NCBI RefSeq assembly: GCF_010093535.1
Contig: NW_022985187.1
Location: 810,241-874,240 of the forward strand
Source: Lindgomyces ingoldianus
Lineage: Eukaryota > Ascomycota > Dothideomycetes > Pleosporales > Lindgomycetaceae
Direction: 5' to 3'
Length of the DNA: 64,000 bases
Below the pieces are notes generated by a model. The model was not told the DNA's origin. It did not search any database and worked only from the letters and a program-made list of their open reading frames with translations. Positions within the stretch are counted from its first letter, which is position 1; every line of letters starts with the position of its first letter. Below, piece by piece: positions 45,020-54,072 of the stretch. Made by a program: the position numbers and the translations under genes.

Positions 45020-46791
45020 ACTATGTAAGGTCAAAAAATGTCGCCTTAAACCAAGGCTCAAAGGTTTCCAATCCCCACTCGCCTAGACGCCGGAGTACAG
45101 CGAGTATCCGATAAACTTTCACAAGCGACAAAGTATCGCCCATGCTTTCTGTAAACTGCAGGATTTCCTAGCACAGTTAGTGTCAAAGAATGACAAGCAG
45201 GCAATCGGAATGCACATACAATGTGTGAGCCCTTATCAACCGCTAAATAGAGATGTCAATAGTGGTTTAACACAATAATGACCGGCAACGTAATAACCCG
45301 GTGACCCTCATTAGCACTAAGCTGGCCAACCCGCTCATGCCACGCACTCAGCCAGATACCGATTTGGACCCGGGCCTCTTCCTCAGTCCTATTGACCTTG
45401 ACCTCGACGGATATCATAGTAGGATGTCGGCAGAGTGGGGCGTAGAGGGATTGATTAACGGTGCGAGTGGTATTAGGCTGACTTCTCAGCCATCCTGAAA
45501 GAGAGTCGTTGGAGACGGATTGCGGGATGAGGTTGATGGCGAAGTCGACGAGTTGGGATTCAGAATACCGTTCGCCGGCTTGGGGTAGACATTCTTTGAT
45601 AGGGAGGGCGTGTGATCTAGAGGTGAGAAGCTAATATTAGGTATGGAAAAAGTACATACATCTGCTTGGGCTCGATATAAGACTGGTGACGGAAAATCAT
45701 GTCCAAAATGGGCCACTGCACCGAGCAATACCACTGCGGCTCATGGGCCCCAGTGGTGGACAGCGAAACAGCCGCGGCTTGCACCCTTCTTACCATATCC
45801 AATTCGATCATGAGATCGAGCTCGTCACGACCTGTCTCGTACGTCCAGTGGGAGCGTTTCTTCGCGCCAGTGATGCGATCCTATATAGTTAGTCCAAGAT
45901 TCTTCTATGAGTCCACTATCTTACCTACATCTTTGACGGTATTATGCCCACATTTTTGCAGAGCGTCTGGAGATCCTCGATGAGCACGCGTATGTCTTCT
46001 GGCAGGTCCTCCCGCTCCGCATCCATAACGCCGTATTTGACCGGCTTGTTCAAGAGCTGCAGGTCACTGTAATTCTTGGCCGGACTCATTGCCCGCTTCG
46101 ACTTGGACTTCCTAGATTGTACGGAGGAGCTGCTTGAATTGGTGTTGGATTGGGGGAGGATAGGATGGTGAGCGAGCGCATCAGTGTACGAGCCGGAAGG
46201 GGTGATATTGTCTGGACGATGGATGGCGGAGAAAGTAGCCAGATCCAGCGGCGGCTGGGTCAGTCCACGCTGTTGACCCCGCCTGGTTGGCTTTGGCGTT
46301 GTTGCAGTGTCTCGCAAGACAGCATTCTCCTCCATGTAGCCGTCGTCCGAGAAGACATCGCGTTCCCTGCCAAGAGCTTTCCTACTTGGGGACAATTGCT
46401 CTGTGCTATCCTTCCGTCGCGGCGAGCGACGGCTTATGTTCGCATGGGTAGGCTGGAGCGGTTGGGGTCGCTTGGGTTGTGATGCCTGTGACAATGGTCT
46501 GCGGGAGCGTTTTCGGTCAGAATGAAGCAGGCGGGGCGAGACCGGCTGGTCGGCGAGCCATCCGTGGATGACGGCGGAGTTGAACGTCGGGGGAGGAGTT
46601 GGCGGGCACCAGATACTGCCGGAATCGCAGCCAGACGAGGAGCAGGCCATGCGGAGGAAGGGTGGAGAGTGGATGGATAGGTGAGGACTTGATTGTTTGT
46701 TTTTCGAGATGCTGCATCGGCGTTCTACAGATGCCGATGTAGTGGCGGATCTCATTCTGGTGCCAAGCCGGGGTTTCTGCAACCAGAACAT
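45020..46791 (-). pseudogene. PD-(D/E)XK nuclease-like domain gene, broken by stops
   Basis: The order of exons is clear: 45925-46791, 45660-45880, 45220-45616 and 45020-45155. The product would have a Ser/Arg/Pro-rich leader (WLADQPVSPRLL), then YGVMDAEREDLPEDIRVLIE, EPQWYCSVQWPILDMI, the nuclease motifs SQLVDFAINLIPQ and MISVEVKVNRTEEEARVQIG (D...E-x-K), and SMGDTLSLVKVYRILAVLRR. This is the fungal PDDEXK_12-type family. Two in-frame stops break it: TAG at 45925-45927 at the end of exon 1, and a TGA in exon 3 where the family has Trp (HY-stop-HLYLAVDKGSHI). Both fit single G-to-A or C-to-T changes. The frame near the 3' end (about 45065) is uncertain by one base. Confidence 0.75.
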
Positions 46792-46935
46792 TGGTAAAAT
46801 ATTTCACCGATATCTGATGAAGGTCGCAACTAAGTAGTAGTACGGAACACAAATGCTTAGCATAATTCTTTGACCCCAGCCTCATCTCAGCTTGGTAGCT
46901 AGTTAACAGCGATATATTTTTCCGTTACGGCAGTT

Positions 46936-46961
46936 GTTCCGTTACGGGTAGATGCACGTTA
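46936..46961 (-). repeat. inner transposon terminal inverted repeat, right
   Basis: The reverse complement reads TAACGTGCATCTACCC then GTAACGGAAC, matching 44325-44350. The pair bounds 2637 bp that contain the broken PD-(D/E)XK gene. A second GTAACGGAA word (46920-46928, inverted) lies next to it. Confidence 0.65.
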
Positions 46962-47481
46962 GAAAACTTATGTAATTCCACTCCAGGCTACTGCACAGCC
47001 ACAGCCTTAATTGCTAAAGTTGACCTATGAGACGGCTTCAATAAATTGCACAATCCTGATTACGTCTACTTGCGAGGTGGTGTCACGTTAGCTGAGGTTG
47101 GAAATTGCTTGAGTCTGAAGTCCCTACAGGGGTGGCGAGGCTGCATAGATTTGCACGCAAACATCGACACGCAGCCAATAATAACTTGTAAGCAACTTTG
47201 TGAGAGTCTTTAGTTTAGATAACACCACTTACAAGCATTATAGAGAAGCCGGAGCTTAGTGGTGACGTTATTGCGAAGGGACAATGTTTCTCCACAAAAG
47301 AAAGCTCCGAGCAAATTAGGCCAAAAGGCGATAGCGTAAATGTATTTTGAAGAACTAAAGGCCTCCCAATCTTGACAAATAGCTATATGATATTACTTAT
47401 ATATATGGTTCTTATAAAGCTTGATGTACGCGAGAGTTAAAGTTCTGTGAAATAAAATACCCCTCCAATTTTTTCGATATG
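46962..47481. other. AT-rich spacer inside the outer repeat pair
   Basis: No gene is recognised. The sequence between the inner right repeat and the outer right repeat is AT-rich with many stops in all frames. Confidence 0.4.
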
Positions 47482-47513
47482 GGTGGTTTTTCGCTACGCA
47501 TGGAGGGACGTTA
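47482..47513 (-). repeat. outer transposon terminal inverted repeat, right
   Basis: Read on the minus strand it is TAACGTCCCTCCATGCGTAG followed by CGAAAAACCACC, the partner of 41412-41444. Confidence 0.7.
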
Positions 47514-47704
47514 ATTAAGAGTGAACGAAAACGCAGAGGAAAGACTTTGATAAAGAATGGACTGTGATTACGCTTAAATGCAGATGCCGCTTGCTGACGT
47601 ATATGTACTTGTTCAAACTTCTGGCTTCCGCTGGCACCCAGGTGCCACCCAAGTTAGGTTAACTGGCCCGTCACATGATCTATTCTCTCCTTGAAAATGC
47701 TTAC

Positions 47705-48184
47705 TCATGGTATTGCTGGAGGACCCCCATACCACTTCCTTGATTGCAACCTCCCCTCTTCTTCAAGGGTTTTGTTAATATTGGCTCTCAAAAGCTCGAT
47801 CTGCCTCTCATATTCCCACTGCGGTGTTTCCGCACCCCTCATCCCAATAAAGCGTGCGAACATCCTCATCTTAATCTTCAACCTTTCGTAATCGCTTAGT
47901 CGACAACTTTCATCTTCCGTGTCTCCTGGCTTTGGTTTGCTGAGAAATGGCTTGCTCCAGTCCATATATTGGGGGTAACTGAAAGTGTGGGCGTCTGGTG
48001 CGAGTTGGGAATAGTAGCGTGCCATGGCATCAAGCTGGTCTTCGGTAAGGAGAAAGAGTCCAAGCATAGTGGATGGGAACTCCGGATGCGGCTGCCCAGT
48101 CAGGACATGGACTATCGGGGCAATGGTAAGGCGCATTTGAGAGATTTTTACAGCAAGCTCAGGGTTTCGGTTTGCCGGCGCCAT
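47705..48184 (-). CDS. unknown fungal protein (159 aa)
   Basis: The frame from the ATG at 48184 encodes MAPANRNPELAVKISQ, then VHVLTGQPHPEFPSTMLGLF, LLTEDQLDAMARYYSQLAP, YPQYMDWSKPFL, LKIKMRMFARFIGMRGAETP and EYERQIELLRANINKTLEEE. The pattern (a helix, H-P-x-F-P-x-T, L-L-T-x-x-Q-L-D, R-x-F-I-G-x-R-G) looks like a small conserved protein of Pezizomycotina, but I cannot name a function. The frame is open up to 48463; a hydrophobic stretch there (FFCVLFVRLYSFYICPWPLS) could be a membrane anchor if the upstream ATG is used. The inner ATG is preferred because the conserved-looking part starts there. Confidence 0.6.
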   Translation of the reverse strand: MAPANRNPELAVKISQMRLTIAPIVHVLTGQPHPEFPSTMLGLFLLTEDQLDAMARYYSQLAPDAHTFSYPQYMDWSKPFLSKPKPGDTEDESCRLSDYERLKIKMRMFARFIGMRGAETPQWEYERQIELLRANINKTLEEEGRLQSRKWYGGPPAIP

Positions 48185-48839
48185 TGGTATGACTAATAAA
48201 CTTGCAATCCTTTGCTCAATTCCAGAGGGTTTGCAGTGAGCGCTGTCTCGTTGTGAATGTTTGACAGGAGTGCACAAACGTGTGTCTGAATCACGCGAGG
48301 GAGTAGATGACGGTTCTGATACGGATTTAATGCGGGACGCTGCAGGTTGTGCAAGGCTCAAGGGCCATGGGCATATATAAAATGAATACAAACGGACAAA
48401 CAAAACGCAGAAGAAGCGTATTGTTCGCGCAGTCTCTTTGTTCTTTGTCATGCGCTGAAACAAATGTTCGTCATATATCGCCGCGAAGGGCGTTCTATTT
48501 TGTTTGCCAAAAGCCCATTGTCTTCTGATCCATGCTAAAATAATCTCTTCTACGTTTATTGTTGCATTGTGAAGGATTTCGGCCCGAATAGTGTCACTAT
48601 GAACTGTGAAATACCTTGGAATCGAAATACATTGTTTGTTGGTCCTTCATGTTCTCGTTGGAAACTGCTTTCACCAGAAAAGGAGGAGTAGTTTGTGGCC
48701 GTAAAAACTCCTTTCGCGAAGAAGGGCATCGGCATCTAGAACATCGGTCAGGGGTATTGACAAAGATGAAGGGTCCAGCATACCGATGAGCTCAATTCAG
48801 CATAGCGAACGCGTTGGCATCTAAAACAAGAGATCGGGA
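48185..48839. other. intergenic, nothing recognised
   Basis: These 655 bases lie between two minus-strand genes. Apart from the possible N-terminal extension of the small gene, no feature is seen. Confidence 0.4.
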
Positions 48840-50147
48840 TCATGGATTGAGGACCTCGTCCAGATCCAGATCACTCTCGATATCTTCAATAGATTCGGTA
48901 TTTGCCCAGAACTTGCTTAGGTGCCTGACGCCACTGATGACCACGTGAGATGCCATTCTAGAACAAATGGACTAGGTGTGCTTACCTATCACACAAGAGC
49001 GTGACGATACGGTGGCCCGGACCGAGTGATTTTGCGAGTTTTGTTGCAGCCACACCTTTGTATGTAAGTCCATGGTATTCATGAGTACGTGAAGTCCCAA
49101 CCTACAATTTACGGCGCTGCTGCTGCCTACAAAGATCCCATCATGTTTCACTAACCACCGGGCCATGGCTTTGGCTTGGTCATCATTCACTCGGATAGCG
49201 TCGTCTATCAGCTCCCTTCCGACCTCAAAATTGCGGGTTTGCCGATTGATTCCAATTCCTTCCACAATCGTGTCAACCTGCTGTCTTCGGCGCGTCCCTT
49301 CTCTTTCTTTACTATCAAACATGACTCCAAACTTTACACGATTGTACAAGCCACTCCCCGGAGGATCCGCAAGCACCACTTGCACATGTGGAAGTCTCTG
49401 CTTTAAGAACAATGCGACACCAGATATGGTGCCGCCCGTTCCTGCCCCACTAACAAATGCATCAAGGCAGCCGCTCGTTTGGTCATAGATCTCAGGGCCA
49501 GTTCCAGTGAAGTGAGCACGCCAGTTGGCCTCCGTTTCGAATTGGTCGGCAAAAAGCCCTCTTCCTGATTTACTAAGGTCTGCGGTGTGCTCGGCAGCTC
49601 TTGTACGGGCAAGATTGACGAACTGTTTCTGGTCCACGATCGGCGCTGGTCGTACCCGTTCCACTTCTGCACCTAGCTTCAAAAGGAGATCCGACTTTTC
49701 CACTGCCATGTCGTCCGGCATGCAAATGTGGGCCTTGTATCCTCGGGCCCTACATATGGCAGCCAGTGAGATCCCCGTGCTCCCGACAGTACCCTCGTAG
49801 ATGGTGTCTCCGGAATGAGGAGTCAAGAGCCCTTGTTCTTCTGCTGTTTCGATGATGCTCAATGCCACCCTATCCTTTGGACTATTGCCGGCGCCATTGA
49901 GAAACTCTGCTTTTGCGAGTATTTCACATCCGGTCGCTTCGGAAAGAGATTTGATCTTGATCAATGGAGTCTTCCCGATGCACCCTTCAATGCCCTCCTT
50001 AATATCGCCATTGCTGTCTAATTGCGCGAGTCGTTCCAGCTGTCGTTTTCTGATTTTTTGCTTGGAAGGCCGATTGCTCCATGCACCAGTGAGTACAACA
50101 CCCAGGAAAAAGGCTCCTATGATATAGAGCCGGGAAGGCCCGGGCAT
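48840..50147 (-). CDS. membrane-anchored cysteine synthase-like PLP enzyme (Mcy1 type)
   Basis: Exons 49106-50147, 48986-49055 and 48840-48933 give 401 residues; introns are 50 and 52 nt. The N-terminus is a membrane anchor (RLYIIGAFFLGVVLTGAW) with basic residues after it, as in yeast Mcy1 (YGR012W) of the mitochondrial outer membrane. The PLP fold follows: GCIGKTPLIKI, the PLP lysine in GNSPKDRVALSII, and the phosphate loop SGAGTGGTISG. The substrate loop, usually T-S-G-N-T-G, is TVGSTGIS here, a family-typical change. The C-terminus after the second intron is acidic (TESIEDIESDLDLDEVLNP). O-acetylserine sulfhydrylase activity is inferred from the fold; the physiological substrate is uncertain. 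Confidence 0.88.
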
Positions 50148-50209
50148 TCCTAATATATCCTGAGAAAATGTAGTTTTATGGAGAAAGGTTTGGCCGAGGA
50201 GCTTTGACG
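50148..50209. promoter_or_regulatory. 62-bp head-to-head promoter region
   Basis: The start codons of the Mcy1-like gene and the MidA/NDUFAF7-like gene face away from each other with only 62 bases between them. Both products are predicted mitochondrial. The 5' UTRs must overlap or be extremely short, so transcription of the two genes is likely coupled. Confidence 0.6.
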
Positions 50210-51923
50210 ATGTCGCATGCCTTGGCACGCAGATCTGCTCACCCACCACGTGCTTTTAAATACATTCCACAATCCGAGCCTCGAGTGGGCGCGCAGTCCC
50301 AGGTTTCAATGGATTCGCCGCTTGCCACGCAAATATTTCGCCAGCTCTTCTCCCACCGAGCCTCCCAATGCCTGGCTCGGGGAGCTCGGCCGGCTATCAC
50401 AACTGCCTATCATGCGAACATGCAGCGACGAAGCATGGCCTCACGGTTGGGTGAGGGGGAGACTGCAAGAGAAAGCAGGTGGAAGCCGAGAAGTTTTTCA
50501 TTTCCTCACGAACGGGCCGAAGAGTTCAATCGCTTCCCAATGGTTACAGCGGACATGATGCGGAACCGAAGAGAGCGACCTCGGCGGGTAAAGATGCTCC
50601 TCCGCGACTTCATTGAGGGTAATTACTCACTCAATGGTCTATCATTATGCTTTTGAGGATGAGCTGACTTCAATTAAGATAGTCTTTACAATCCGCATTA
50701 TGGCTACTTCTCCAAACAAGTTGTGATTTTCTCCCCCGGCGACCCCTTCGATTTCAACTCGATAGCTTCTGAGCATGAATTCTTCCAACAGCTGAGACAC
50801 CGCTACACGGCTTTTGAAGATGCGCTTGACGACTACGAGCCGAACGATCTCCGTCAGCTGTGGCACACGCCCACCGAGCTTTTCTCGCCATACTATGGAG
50901 AAGCCATTGCTCGGTATCTAGTCGAAGATTACAAATACAACTTTTACCCCTACCACGACCTCAACATCTACGAAATGGGCGCTGGTAACGGTACCATGAT
51001 GTTGAATATCTTAGACTACATAAGGGATATGTATCCGGAGGTATACGAGCGGACGAGATTCAAAGTCATAGAAATTTCGAGCGCGTTGGCTACGTTGCAG
51101 CAACAAGGACTGGGGCAGTCAGCATTCTCCCGCGGCCACTCCGACAAGGTTGAGATCGTCAATCGTTCAATATTCGACTGGGATGCATACGTCTCCTCTC
51201 CTTGCTATTTCCTCGCCCTCGAGGTTTTCGACAACTTCGCCCATGACGCCCTGAAATACGACATAGAGAGTGGTGAGCCCTTCCAATCACGGGTAGTAAT
51301 TGATCCCAGAGGCGAGATGTTCGAGTACTATTCCCGCGACCTAGATCCTGTAGCGCAGCAATTCTTGGAACGACGCGATGCAACCTGTACGAACTATCCC
51401 CACCCTCTACAAGGCTCCCGGATAATGTCCAATCTGCGGTCGCTTGTTCCGTTTAAAAGCTCACTGAGTACGCCTGAATATATACCCACCCGGTTGATGC
51501 AGTTCTTCTACATTCTATATGAGAAGTTCCCAAATCACAAGCTGATTACGAGTGATTTCAACAAGTTGAGTGATACGGTGGAGGGAATCAATTCGCCGGT
51601 AGTCCAGACAAGATTTAAGAGGGAGATGATACCTGTGTCTACACCTCTTGTAAGTCCACAACTCCCCTTTCACCAGGTTATGTGGTAATTTGTGCCTTAA
51701 CGCGCGATAATAGGTTCACCAAGGCTACTTTGATATTCTCTTCCCCACTGACTTCGAAGTCGTACAACTCATCTACACGGCAATTACCGGAAAATTCGCT
51801 CGTACATATTCACACCAAGATTTCATGTCTGGTCGAGCAGATATTGAAGAGACGCAGACTAAGAATGGGGAGAATCCGTTGCTGAGTTGGTATAAAAATG
51901 CGAGCGTCATGATTACTATATAG
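50210..51923 (+). CDS. MidA/NDUFAF7-like SAM methyltransferase (DUF185)
   Basis: Exons 50210-50618, 50679-51649 and 51714-51923 give 529 residues; introns are 60 and 64 nt. The N-terminus is rich in Arg, Ser and Ala with few acids up to about residue 70, consistent with a mitochondrial presequence. The catalytic part contains SLYNPHYGYFSKQVVIF, LWHTPTELFSPYYGEAIARY and the SAM-binding loop IYEMGAGNGTMMLNILDYI, followed by FKVIEISSALATLQQ and LALEVFDNFAHD. In animals NDUFAF7 methylates an Arg of a complex I subunit during assembly. The fungal protein is a divergent member, so the substrate is an inference. Confidence 0.82.
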
Positions 51924-52070
51924 AGTAGGCGAACATGGTTCTGTAAATATGTATAAACACATTATATTTGAGAGCTGAGGCCCTCAGGGCCGCGGCCCTT
52001 TGCGTGAGCAAGAAGCCACAAATTGTGAATTGCGCTATTTTCAATATTCTTTCCTCCTAGCAGCTAATGT

Positions 52071-53092
52071 TTATTCAGGTTCCTGATCCTTCCACTTTTC
52101 CTTCACGGCATTAACATCAAAATCGCACAGCTTCGCCTTCTCTATGACATCCCTTGCCTTCTTAACAACAGGAACGTCGATCATCTTCCCGTCTAGTGTC
52201 CATGCTCCTCGCCCTGCTCTATCTGCCTTCTCGTCTGCAATGGCAACTCTCACGGACCACTCGATCTCTTTCTCCCCAGGTGAGAACGACCGCTGACACA
52301 CCTCAATCTGGCTTGGGTGTATGCACTGTTTCCCATTAAAGCCCATTCGCTTGCCATTCAGACACTCCTCTTCTAGTGTCCTCTGTCCTTCTTCGCCTTT
52401 GTATGCCGTGCAGACTAGATCTATGGTAGAAGGGAGTTCAGCTGCGCGAGCGGCTGTTGCAATTGCGCCTCTTGCGTACAAGAATTCAGTCAATGACGGT
52501 GTACGGGTTAACGACATGTCTTTCGCGAAGTCCTCAGCGGCAAATACTAAGCCGCTTAGGTACGGACTGGCATTACATATCTCTTTAAGATTCTGGATGG
52601 CTTTCGCGGACTCAATGAGAGCGATTATGCATAATGGGCGTTGTTTCGCCTCTTGCCCTAGGTTTGGTGTCGAGGGATGTCTTTCTGGAAGCACATGTCT
52701 CATCACATCAGTGACGAAGTGCAAATCCGCCGCTGACTCGCACTTTGGCAGCATAATTGCGTCCAGATGATCGCCTTTCAATACTTCAGTCAAGTCATCA
52801 AGTGCTAGCCCGCTGTCTACACTGTTTATCCGAACACACATTTCACGAATGCTCCGCGGCCGAGGTTGTCGCAAAAGATCGACGAGGTTCTGTCGTGCTT
52901 CTGCTTTCTTGGCCGATGTGACGGAGTCTTCGAGATCGTAGGCTACCGTGTCGACATACAGTGATTTGGATTTCTCGAGCATGCGCTTAGAGGAGCCCGG
53001 GACTGGAGGATTGTGAGTGGTGGAGGTGGGGGCAGGTGGGGGGAGGACGAAGTACCATACATGAGTGCCCGGCGTATGATAGGGGCAGCCAT
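52071..53092 (-). CDS. citrate lyase beta-like (HpcH/HpaI aldolase family, CLYBL type)
   Basis: Exons 53056-53092 and 52071-53002 (intron 53 nt) give 322 residues starting MAAPIIRRALMY|VPGSSKRMLEKS. Removing the intron creates the family motif L-x-V-P-G-S-S-x-R-M-L-x-K-S. Other motifs: VAYDLEDSVTSAKK, AIMLPKCESAADL, CIIALIESAKAIQNL, LVFAAEDFAKDM, GFNGKQCIHPSQIE. The TIM-barrel metal site is formed by the Glu and Asp of these segments. Mammalian CLYBL is a mitochondrial citramalyl-CoA lyase and malate synthase-like enzyme; activity here is inferred. The N-terminus is short and basic. The gene shares a 269-base divergent promoter with tvp23. Confidence 0.88.
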
Positions 53093-53361
53093 ATTTCTGT
53101 TCGTATTAAGAATCCAATTGAAATCCTTCGCAGGGAAATGATTGTAAGAATAGATCTACAATTCAATTGCCTTTGCAAAGTTGAGGTATCTGAATCATGC
53201 CCGGAAGCTCGACGCGGGGAAGATTCAAGCTCAATTCCGCAAAACGCCGAACCGCCGACGCGCTTTCACGGTCCTAAGAAGCCACGTGAACGTCAGCTTC
53301 ACGGAGCTCCGCTAAGCTCCCAAGCTTGACCACCGAACTTTCCATCGCAACTATTGCAGCC

Positions 53362-54072
53362 ATGGAGACCGCGCAACAGACGCCCGCGCCGGGTACGTTG
53401 AGTTGGAAGCTCAGTAGCCATCCTATTACCCTTCTCACGTTTCTGTTCTTCAGAATTTGTAAGGACCGCGCAAACAGGCTGCCTTTCAGAAACCGATGCT
53501 GATACATGGTATAGCAAGTCTATTAGTCTACCTATTCGGCCTGCGTCTTTTCACGAGCAACTTCGTCCTCATATTCATCATCACTATCCTGCTCCTCGCA
53601 ACCGACTTCTACTACCTCAAGAATATCGCCGGTCGCCGTCTCGTGGGCCTGCGCTGGTGGAACGAAGTGGATACGGCAACGGGCGATTCGCGATGGGTGT
53701 TTGAGAGCGCGGATCCCGAGACGAGAGAGATTAATGCAACGGATAAGCGCTTTTTCTGGCTTGCGTTGTATGCGCAGCCTGTGCTGTGGATTCTGTTGGC
53801 TATTGTTGCATTGGCGAGTTTGGAGTTTATTTGGCTGACGCTTGTTGGTGAGTTATGGAAGCGTTCTTGCAGGCAGCACTTCTGGAGAGAGGAACGTGGT
53901 GTTAACGGTGTCCATAGTCATCGCGCTCATCCTCACAATTACAAACACCCTCGCCTTCTCCCGATGCGACAAGTTCAGTCAAGCTACTGGCTTCGCCTCC
54001 AGCGCCGTATACTCATCCGGGCTAGCGAGAAATCTTGCGGGTGGTATGGTGAGTAGTTGGTTCAGAAGATGA
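53362..54072 (+). CDS. tvp23: Golgi membrane protein Tvp23
   Basis: Exons 53362-53458, 53515-53847 and 53918-54072 give 194 residues; introns are 56 and 70 nt. The start [20 protein letters not shown] leads into four membrane segments: [60 protein letters not shown] and [13 protein letters not shown]. Between them lie the conserved [18 protein letters not shown] and SRWVFES. The end [17 protein letters not shown] matches the family. Tvp23 is a late-Golgi/vesicle protein acting with Yip4/Yip5. The final GTGAGT after Gly-Met is coding rather than a donor, because read-through gives the usual C-terminus. Confidence 0.94.

Noticed and set aside
53053..53625. None of the short regular repeats needed for a CRISPR array anywhere in the window, and overlapping frames of this kind in other genes
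   Set aside because: The genome is eukaryotic, and no set of equal-length direct repeats with unique spacers was seen; alternative frames inside supported genes were treated as shadows.
54054..54072. GTGAGT near the end of tvp23 as an intron donor
   Set aside because: Read-through gives the family-typical C-terminus ending Trp-Phe-Arg-Arg and a stop, so no intron is needed.
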